Positions 14,233 through 19,290 of a DNA stretch of 19,290 nt are shown in pieces. The stretch is from Gemmatimonadota bacterium. Lineage in GTDB: Bacteria; Gemmatimonadota; Gemmatimonadetes; Gemmatimonadales; GWC2-71-9. The stretch lies in assembly GCA_025361465.1 (NCBI GenBank), contig JANYAG010000073.1, forward strand, positions 1-19,290, read 5' to 3'. The translations under genes were made by a program, and so were the position numbers. The first letter of the stretch is position 1; every line of letters starts with the position of its first letter. The notes under the pieces were generated by a model, which worked only from the letters and a program-made list of their open reading frames with translations, did no database searches and was not told the DNA's origin.

Positions 14233-14240
14233 AATATATT
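14233..14240. promoter_or_regulatory. Symmetric bidirectional -10 for two leaderless genes
   Basis: The palindrome AATATATT reads TATATT on both strands. On the plus strand TATATT (14235-14240) ends 6 nt before the DUF3187 ATG at 14247; on the minus strand it (14238-14233) ends 6 nt before the PAP2 ATG at 14226. The whole gap is 20 nt, so both transcripts would start at or beside their start codons. Any -35 elements must lie inside the opposite coding sequence; none is obvious. Confidence 0.6.
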
Positions 14241-14246
14241 CCCGCG

Positions 14247-15209
14247 ATGCGCCTGCCGACCCCTGTCGCCCTCGCGGCCGCGATCCTTGTTCCCGTCGCG
14301 CTGGCGGCCCAGGACCTCCCGCCCTACGTCCCCGTCAATCCGATCCTCGCCTCGCGCAGCGCACTCTATGCCCAGCCGATGGTGCCCGCGGCCCGCGGCT
14401 GGCACGTGCGGACGGTGATCGACTATTCCAACGCGATCGAGGACGATATCTCGATCGATCATCGCCGCTACCTCCTTGATGCCGAGATCCTGCAGGCGGA
14501 TCTCTGGATTACACACGACCTCTCCTCACGGGTCTTCATCGTCGGGGAGATCCCCGTGCGCGGCGGTTACGCGGGCGCGCTGGACGGCTTCCTGAACTGG
14601 TATCACGACCTGATCGGCATCCCGATACGCGCCCGTAGCGAACGACCACGCAACACCTTCGGGTGGACCTTTACGCTGCCGGACACCCAGGTGAATCGGC
14701 TGCGTCCGGGGACCTTTCTCGGTGATCTGCGTGCCGGGATCGGGGTGAGGATCGGGCGATCACAGCTGGTGGCAACCCTTACCGCACCCACCACGCCTTC
14801 GTCTGCCGACGGCTGGGGGCGCGGCGTGATCGGGACTTCGCTGGCCCTCACCTCCAACCTCCTGCGGACGCCGCGTGTCCTCCTCGACGGCAGCGCCAAT
14901 CTCGGCTTCACGCCGACGCACGGCGCATTGGCAGCCTACCAGCACAGCGTCTTCGTCGGCAGTTCCCTGGCGCTGCGCTGGCGTTTTTCGGGCAGCCAGG
15001 CGGTGTTCGGCACCTTCTGGATGCAGTCGGCCAATGGGCAGAAGACCGGCTGGGGATCGGTCGATGACGCCGAGGTGACCCTCGACTTTGGCGGCCTGGT
15101 GCGCTTCCGGAAGAACTGGCCCGAGCTGCAGCTCGGCATGACCGAGGATCTCATGCCAAGAGGCCCGGCGATCGACGCCGGCTTCAAGCTCGGGCTGCGC
15201 TGGCGCTGA
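14247..15209 (+). CDS. DUF3187-like outer-membrane protein
   Basis: The 320-aa product has a Sec signal peptide (MRLPTPVALAAAILVPVALAAQ). The body recalls DUF3187: VNPILASRS after the signal, LLDAEILQADLWITHDL (76-92), and the block ALDGFLNWYHDLIGIPIRAR (111-130), where Asp113, Trp118 and His120 are typical. The C-terminal half is amphipathic beta-strand with alternate aromatics, ending FKLGLRWR, as in outer-membrane barrels. Function unknown. It is transcribed divergently from the PAP2 gene through a shared 20-nt promoter gap, so the two may be co-regulated; a lipid or envelope role for both would fit but is inference. It is convergent with the YggX-like gene 28 nt downstream. Confidence 0.75.
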   Translation: MRLPTPVALAAAILVPVALAAQDLPPYVPVNPILASRSALYAQPMVPAARGWHVRTVIDYSNAIEDDISIDHRRYLLDAEILQADLWITHDLSSRVFIVGEIPVRGGYAGALDGFLNWYHDLIGIPIRARSERPRNTFGWTFTLPDTQVNRLRPGTFLGDLRAGIGVRIGRSQLVATLTAPTTPSSADGWGRGVIGTSLALTSNLLRTPRVLLDGSANLGFTPTHGALAAYQHSVFVGSSLALRWRFSGSQAVFGTFWMQSANGQKTGWGSVDDAEVTLDFGGLVRFRKNWPELQLGMTEDLMPRGPAIDAGFKLGLRWR

Positions 15210-15237
15210 CGATCGGTCGCGCGGCCCGGCGGGCTGG

Positions 15238-15489
15238 TCAGGCGATGGAGTCGGGAGCACCTTGCTCGAAGAGGAACTGCTCCATGTTCCGCAGCAGGAA
15301 TTCCTTGGCGCTGGGTTGGTAGGGAATCAGCCCGTAGTGGTTGATCAGCTGCTGCTGGGTCTTGAGCCACTCTCCCCAACAGCCCTTGCAGATGGAGTCA
15401 TAGATGCGCTGGCCCAGCTCGGTCCCGAACGGCTTGAACGCCTGACGTTCGCGGTCCTGGCCACACCGGGCGCAATGAATGGTCGTCAT
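15238..15489 (-). CDS. YggX-like Fe(II)-trafficking family protein with CxxC pairs
   Basis: The 83-aa product aligns from memory along its length with the YggX family, which protects iron-sulfur proteins from oxidation and traffics Fe(II). Matching positions are ELGQRIYDSI (24-33), WGEWLKTQQQLIN (38-50), and NMEQFLFEQG (68-77). Unlike E. coli YggX, with its single conserved cysteine near position 7, this protein has two CxxC pairs, Cys6/Cys9 and Cys34/Cys37, which could form a zinc or iron knuckle. The ATG at 15489 has TAGCTT 7 nt upstream. The gene follows the small membrane-protein gene by 21 nt. It shares an 11-bp upstream sequence with the ferritin gene, which fits an iron-related role. 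Confidence 0.78.
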   Translation of the reverse strand: MTTIHCARCGQDRERQAFKPFGTELGQRIYDSICKGCWGEWLKTQQQLINHYGLIPYQPSAKEFLLRNMEQFLFEQGAPDSIA

Positions 15490-15511
15490 GCCGGTGAAGC
15501 TAACAGCCGGC
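15490..15511 (-). promoter_or_regulatory. Hairpin and candidate -10 directly before the YggX-like gene
   Basis: GCCGG (15490-15494) and CCGGC (15507-15511) are inverted copies around a 12-nt centre. That centre contains, on the minus strand, TAGCTT (15502-15497), 7 nt before the ATG. The minus-strand TTAGCTTCACC also occurs before ferritin. It may be an internal promoter with a bound-protein site, or a hairpin abutting the start codon. Confidence 0.4.
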
Positions 15512-15792
15512 TATTCACCTCGCTTCAAGGCCTTCACCCCGCTCGCGGTGCCCAGCCCGCTGCCCACCCCGAAGATCAGCGCCGTCCCGCCACCCACGAT
15601 CGGCAGCAACCAGACGATGGGAGCCGCCACCAGGACCGCGCCCAGGGCGACGGCCCACGGAGCAAGCGGGTTCCGGACCGCATCCACGAACCGCAGCCGC
15701 TGGCGGACATACTCCCGGGTCAGGCCAAAGGCGAACAAGCCAGCCGCAATGCTGACCGCCAGACCGATGAAATTGAAGAGACCGCTGAGCAT
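15511..15792 (-). CDS. Small three-helix membrane protein, unknown function
   Basis: I do not recognise this 93-aa protein. It has hydrophobic segments at about 5-24, 45-63 and 64-83, a basic loop (REYVRQRLRF, 26-35) and a basic C-terminus (KALKRGE). The start at 15792 is preceded by GAGGA (complement of 15800-15804) 7 nt upstream; an in-frame extension to 15897 would run into the heptamer array and is not credible. It is followed after 21 nt by the YggX-like gene, likely in one transcript. Its 142-nt upstream region to fabH is filled largely by the array. Confidence 0.7.
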   Translation of the reverse strand: MLSGLFNFIGLAVSIAAGLFAFGLTREYVRQRLRFVDAVRNPLAPWAVALGAVLVAAPIVWLLPIVGGGTALIFGVGSGLGTASGVKALKRGE

Positions 15793-15861
15793 GAAGCCAT
15801 CCTCGTTGGGGCTGTGTTGCAGTACGGAACGAGGGCCAGGAAGATTCAGGGGGGACGGAAC

Positions 15862-15939
15862 GGTGAGTGGTGAACGGGGACCAGCGGACCGGCTCAAGCC
15901 TCAGATCCCCCAGTCACCAATCACCGTTCACCGTTCACC
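15862..15939. repeat. Inverted heptamer array overlapping the fabH stop codon
   Basis: Two GGTGANN units and one GGGGACC variant (15862-15882) face four NNTCACC units (15912-15939: AGTCACC, AATCACC and GTTCACC twice) across 29 nt. GGTGAACGG (15869-15877) pairs perfectly with CCGTTCACC (15931-15939). The fabH stop codon TGA (15937-15935) and its last Trp codon lie inside the right arm. Confidence 0.8.
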
Positions 15940-16930
15940 ATCTAAGCACCGCGCTCCCCCACAGAAACCCGCTCCCGAACGCGGTCATCGCCAGGATATC
16001 GCCCCGCTTCAGGCGCCCGGCCCGGACGCATTCATCCAGCGCGATGGGGATCGTGGCCGCGGTGGTGTTCCCCAGGCGATCGATGTTGTTGTAGACCTGG
16101 TCGTCACGGAGCTCGAGGTTGCGCTGCACCATCTCGGAGATCCGCAGGTTGGCCTGGTGGGGAATCAGGAGGGCGAGATCGGAGGCCGAGAGTCCCGCAT
16201 GGCTGAGCGCTGCCCGCACCGACTCCGGCATCCGGGTGCTGGCGTGACGGAACACTTCCTTCCCGTCCATCTGGGCGAAGCCCTTGGTCTCGATATGGGT
16301 GGCCTGGTTGCGGGGATGGTAGATCGCCCCCGGCGCATCAACCCAGAGCTTCTCGGCAAACGTTCCGTCGGAATGCAGGTCCCAGCCGAGGATGGCGGAT
16401 CCCGCCGCATCGTCGTGCGCCTGCAGCACCACCGCGCCGGCGCCGTCCGCGAAGATCACCGCCGTGTTGCGGCCACGCGTCGAGATGTCCATCCCGGTGC
16501 TCTGCACCTCCGCCCCCACCACGAGGATCGTGCGAAACACGCCGGCACGGATGTAGGCATCGGCGATCGAGAGGGAGTAGATGAACCCCGAGCACTGTGT
16601 CCGGATGTCGATGGCCGGAATCATCCCCGCGCCGAGCTCACGCTGCAGGAAGACTCCATTGCCCGGCGCCATGTGATCAGGCGACACCGTGGCGAAGAGG
16701 ATCGCCTCGACCTCACCAACATCGATGTGTGCTGCGGCAAGGGCTCGTTCACTGGCAACCTTTGCGAGCCCTGCGCCACTCTCCCCTTCGCGAATCCAGT
16801 GCCGTTCGCGGATGCCGGTGCGCTGCTGGATCCACTCGTCCGTGGTATCCATCATGCCGGCGAGCTCGTCGTTGGTGACGACACGCTCGGGGACGCAGTG
16901 CCCGGTGCCGGCAATCTGTGTGTAGGGCAT
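15935..16930 (-). CDS. fabH: 3-oxoacyl-[acyl-carrier-protein] synthase III
   Basis: The enzyme condenses acetyl-CoA or another acyl-CoA with malonyl-ACP to start fatty-acid synthesis. The 331-aa product shows the Cys-His-Asn triad: Cys113 in TQCSGFIYSL, His258 in LLIPHQANLRI and Asn288 in RLGNTTAATIP. Other family blocks are DEWIQQRTGI (31-40), the FADGAGAVVL dimer-fold segment (160-169) and the C-terminal AFGSGFLWG (317-325). Its ATG is 8 nt after the stop of the DUF5916 gene and has no clear Shine-Dalgarno sequence, so coupling is likely. No other fatty-acid genes adjoin it. The final Trp codon and stop lie in a GGTGAAC heptamer, which shows the repeat reaching into the gene end. Confidence 0.95.
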   Translation of the reverse strand: MPYTQIAGTGHCVPERVVTNDELAGMMDTTDEWIQQRTGIRERHWIREGESGAGLAKVASERALAAAHIDVGEVEAILFATVSPDHMAPGNGVFLQRELGAGMIPAIDIRTQCSGFIYSLSIADAYIRAGVFRTILVVGAEVQSTGMDISTRGRNTAVIFADGAGAVVLQAHDDAAGSAILGWDLHSDGTFAEKLWVDAPGAIYHPRNQATHIETKGFAQMDGKEVFRHASTRMPESVRAALSHAGLSASDLALLIPHQANLRISEMVQRNLELRDDQVYNNIDRLGNTTAATIPIALDECVRAGRLKRGDILAMTAFGSGFLWGSAVLRW

Positions 16931-16938
16931 GATGACGG

Positions 16939-19218
16939 CTACCGGCGGAAGAGGTAGGCCACCTTGACGAAGAAGGCGTCGTTGGTTCGCTGCATCCCGC
17001 GCAGCGTCAGCGGCTGGTCGCCGTTCAAGGTCGAGCCATAGCCGAAGAACGCGACGGTGCCCGGGGTCGGCTCATAGGAAATCAGCCAGTCCATCCGGAG
17101 TTGATCGGTGTGGTGTCCCGGCACGAGGGCGTTGTTCACCAGCAGCAAGTCACCGGAGACGGCATCCCGCAGGTCGGCCTGCCGCTCCGAGCGGTACTCG
17201 GTGACCAGCCGGAAGAAGAGCGCCCGGTTCGGCTGCACCTCGACCTTCAGTCGTGGAATGACGCTGCGGCCGAACTCGCTGCCGTTCAGCCGCTTCAACC
17301 GGGCATACGCCAGCGTCCCGGCCAGCCGCACCGCGGGCCGCGGCCGGAGGCTCACCGTCGCGCTGCTGCTGAAATAGTGGCCTCGGGCCGCTTCGGGATA
17401 GATTGGCGCCGTGCCGCCCTCGACGTGCACCGAGGCGTTCCAGAGCTGGTAGAGCGGAGTGGCAATGGTCCCGCTGCCGTTGATGGCATCGAACACCCCG
17501 GTGCTCAGCCGCATCGGCACGGGACCATTGGGTCCCGACACGGCGTAGTTGCTGAAGTCGGTCGGCTGGAACCGTGTGAAGGCATCGGCGGTGGCACCGG
17601 TGACATTCCAGCCTCCGCGCAGTCGCACCGAGAGATTGCCGCTGACCTGTCCCTCGATCGGGGCATGGGCGAGGAAGTCCTGATAGCGCCAGACCTGTTC
17701 GATGCCGTTGAAGAAGTTGACCCCTTCGATCAGCGCCCCGCGGGAGCCGTAGGCCGAAAACCGGTTGAAGATGCGCGCCGAGGTGACACCTGACCGCGGG
17801 ATGAACCCGCTGGACGCGGTGAAGTCCTTGTCGATCCCGGTGACCTTGTAGTTGAAGCCGAAGGAGCGGCCGGTGCGATCCACCTCGAGTTCCCACAGCG
17901 GGGCGGTCCGGCTCGCGCCGCCAGAGGTGTCGCGCGTCGAACTGCCGGCGAGCTGGGCCGCGAAGTAGTAGAGCTTGCCGAACACCAGCCGCGTGTCGCC
18001 GGAGAGGACGCGATTGTAGCCGCCGTCCTGCTCGCGATCGGTCGCCGTGAGCCCGACCACCGAGTTGTCACCGAGGTCATGCCGCACCCGGGTCAGCGAG
18101 GCGAAGGCGTTCGGCGCCTGCTGCACCTCGTCGACCGCGCTCAGGTGGGCCACCGTCCACGACCCGAACTTCCCCGTGACCTTCGCACCCGCCAGCGGAT
18201 TGGCGATGGTGCGTGTGTAGACGAGGTTGTTGGGCGAGGCAAACAGCTCGATCCCCTCGAGGAAGAACGGCCGGCGTTCGGGAAAGAAGAGGGCGAATCG
18301 CTGGTTGAGGGTCACCAGCCCCGCATCGGACTCGACCTGGGAGAAGTCGGGGTTGATGGTGCCGTCGACGGTGAGATTGGTGAAGCCGAGCCGGACGTTG
18401 CCACCGACATCGGGATGCACATCGCCGCGCGTGAATGTCCCGTCGGCCTGTCGGCTCCCCGGGGCATCGACTGTCAGCGTGGGCTGCAGTTCCGTCACGA
18501 CGCCGTGGCGGATGTCGTGGATGCCGGTGATCGAGCCGGCCTGTCCCAGGAACGACGCACTCGCCCGGCGCACGTCCGTCCACGTGTCGACATATCCGGT
18601 GCGCTGGGTGACGCGGTAGACGTTCAACCCCCACGTCTGGTTGGCCCCGCCGGCGTACCGCAGGGACTTGAAGGGAATGCGCATCTCGATCACGTAGCCG
18701 AACGCGGTCCGCTCTCCCTTGGTCTGGTAGATGAAGTCCGGGTTCCGGTCCAGGCTGCCGGCCATCATGCTGCTGGCCGAATACCCGCCTTCGCTGCGCA
18801 CCCCGTCATCCTGCACGCCCAGCGCGTTGCTGCCAAAGAAATAGGCGCGACGGCGATCGTTGAAGGTGTCGAGGTAGACGGTGACCGCGTCGTCGTTGCT
18901 GATATTGTCGCGATCGGCCATCGTCGCGCGCACGCTGCCCGGCTCGCGGTCGTACACCCTGATCCCGAAGTAGATCGCGGTCGGGGAGTACCAGACCAGC
19001 ACCACCGTCGAGTCCTCGGCCGCCCGGCCGTCGACCGGCTGGTACTGCCGGAATCCGTCGAGGCGAGCCGCTTGCCGCCAGACGGGCTCATCCAATCGGC
19101 CGTCGACCGTGATTTCGGTTTCGATGCGCGGGATCGCGACCGCCGGCGGCGTAGGCAGGGACTGGGCGGCAAGGGCCGGGGCAAGCCCGGCAAGCAGGGC
19201 GAGAAGCTTGATTCGCAT
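16939..19218 (-). CDS. DUF5916 outer-membrane protein with N-terminal CBM9-like domain
   Basis: The 759-aa product has a Sec signal peptide (MRIKLLALLAGLAPALAAQ). A CBM9-like beta-sandwich follows at about 30-230; it opens with EITVDGRLDEPVWRQA and carries YFGIRVYD, NDDAVTVYLDTFNDRR and EMRIPFKSLRY. The long C-terminal part is beta-barrel-like: FSQVESDAGLVTLNQRFALFFPERRPFFLEG is a DUF5916 hallmark, and later strands alternate to the end at VKVAYLFRR. Such proteins are common in Bacteroidota and Gemmatimonadota; function is unproven, with polysaccharide or large-molecule handling often suggested. The ATG at 19218 has TATCTT 6 nt upstream. fabH follows after 8 nt. A heptamer array lies directly upstream of the promoter. 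Confidence 0.9.
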   Translation of the reverse strand: MRIKLLALLAGLAPALAAQSLPTPPAVAIPRIETEITVDGRLDEPVWRQAARLDGFRQYQPVDGRAAEDSTVVLVWYSPTAIYFGIRVYDREPGSVRATMADRDNISNDDAVTVYLDTFNDRRRAYFFGSNALGVQDDGVRSEGGYSASSMMAGSLDRNPDFIYQTKGERTAFGYVIEMRIPFKSLRYAGGANQTWGLNVYRVTQRTGYVDTWTDVRRASASFLGQAGSITGIHDIRHGVVTELQPTLTVDAPGSRQADGTFTRGDVHPDVGGNVRLGFTNLTVDGTINPDFSQVESDAGLVTLNQRFALFFPERRPFFLEGIELFASPNNLVYTRTIANPLAGAKVTGKFGSWTVAHLSAVDEVQQAPNAFASLTRVRHDLGDNSVVGLTATDREQDGGYNRVLSGDTRLVFGKLYYFAAQLAGSSTRDTSGGASRTAPLWELEVDRTGRSFGFNYKVTGIDKDFTASSGFIPRSGVTSARIFNRFSAYGSRGALIEGVNFFNGIEQVWRYQDFLAHAPIEGQVSGNLSVRLRGGWNVTGATADAFTRFQPTDFSNYAVSGPNGPVPMRLSTGVFDAINGSGTIATPLYQLWNASVHVEGGTAPIYPEAARGHYFSSSATVSLRPRPAVRLAGTLAYARLKRLNGSEFGRSVIPRLKVEVQPNRALFFRLVTEYRSERQADLRDAVSGDLLLVNNALVPGHHTDQLRMDWLISYEPTPGTVAFFGYGSTLNGDQPLTLRGMQRTNDAFFVKVAYLFRR

Positions 19219-19224
19219 GGGGAG

Positions 19225-19230
19225 AAGATA
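19225..19230 (-). promoter_or_regulatory. -10 element of leaderless DUF5916 gene (TATCTT)
   Basis: On the minus strand TATCTT fits TANNNT and ends exactly 6 nt before the ATG at 19218; no Shine-Dalgarno site intervenes. The -35 position falls inside the GAGAAGC array. Confidence 0.5.
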
Positions 19231-19234
19231 GAAC

Positions 19235-19290
19235 GAGAGGCGAGAAGCGAGAAGCGAGGAGCACCGATGCCGGCGCTTCCTCGCTTCTCG
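19235..19290. repeat. GAGAAGC heptamer array with inverted arm, continues past the window
   Basis: Four units in 7-bp register (19235-19262: GAGAGGC, GAGAAGC twice and GAGGAGC) are followed after a short spacer by the inverted sequence. Bases 19248-19260 pair perfectly over 13 bp with 19278-19290, leaving a 17-nt loop. The right arm reaches the window edge and probably continues. It sits directly upstream of the DUF5916 promoter. Confidence 0.75.

Noticed and set aside
15221..15236. Terminator GCCC-GGC-GGGC between DUF3187 and the YggX-like gene
   Set aside because: The stem is only 4 bp with a 3-nt loop and has no U-tract on either strand.
15793..15897. N-terminal extension of the small membrane protein
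   Set aside because: The added residues come from repeat DNA and precede a well-placed Shine-Dalgarno site and ATG at 15792.

Overview
This is a GC-rich bacterial chromosome segment. Four outer-membrane or surface-type exported proteins, Sec and Tat signal peptides and a large DUF5916 outer-membrane protein point to a Gram-negative organism. Gemmatimonadota is my best guess from gene style alone; nothing here proves it. There are no tRNA or rRNA genes, no insertion sequences and no CRISPR array. Most genes are housekeeping or envelope genes.

Layout. 1-808: 3' part of a lysine dehydrogenase/saccharopine dehydrogenase gene (+). 903-3106: two-gene minus operon of a Tat-exported glycosylasparaginase and a barrel-only Omp85-like protein, joined by a 4-nt GTGA overlap. 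3258-6019: plus operon of nicotinate phosphoribosyltransferase, nicotinamidase (together a nicotinamide-to-NaMN salvage route) and a class V aminotransferase. 6193-7008: a putative lipoprotein, then a strong terminator. 7132-9573: leuS. 9590-10715: minus pair of ferritin and a membrane-anchored SRPBCC protein. 10838-13150: ECF sigma factor, zinc-finger anti-sigma factor and a two-PDZ periplasmic protein, then a strong terminator. 13222-15209: DUF983, PAP2 phosphatase and DUF3187 genes. 15238-19218: minus-strand genes for a YggX-like iron protein, a small membrane protein, FabH and the DUF5916 protein.

Two features not tied to any one gene stand out. First, degenerate tandem arrays with a strict 7-bp period occur between genes at five places. 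One family is GGTGANN/NNTCACC and the other is GAGAAGC/CGCTTCT. Three arrays have facing inverted arms, and two supply the stop codon or C-terminal codons of the neighbouring gene. Second, many first genes of transcription units have a TANNNT-like hexamer exactly 6 nt before the start codon and no Shine-Dalgarno sequence, which suggests leaderless transcription. Genes inside operons instead have Shine-Dalgarno sites or overlapping stop/start codons. The clearest case is the 20-nt gap between the PAP2 and DUF3187 genes, where one AATATATT palindrome sits exactly 6 nt from both start codons.

Iron storage (ferritin) and a YggX-like protein share an 11-bp upstream sequence. A near-perfect 16-bp palindrome lies between ferritin and the divergent sigma operon, so iron or oxidative-stress control of that region is plausible but untested.
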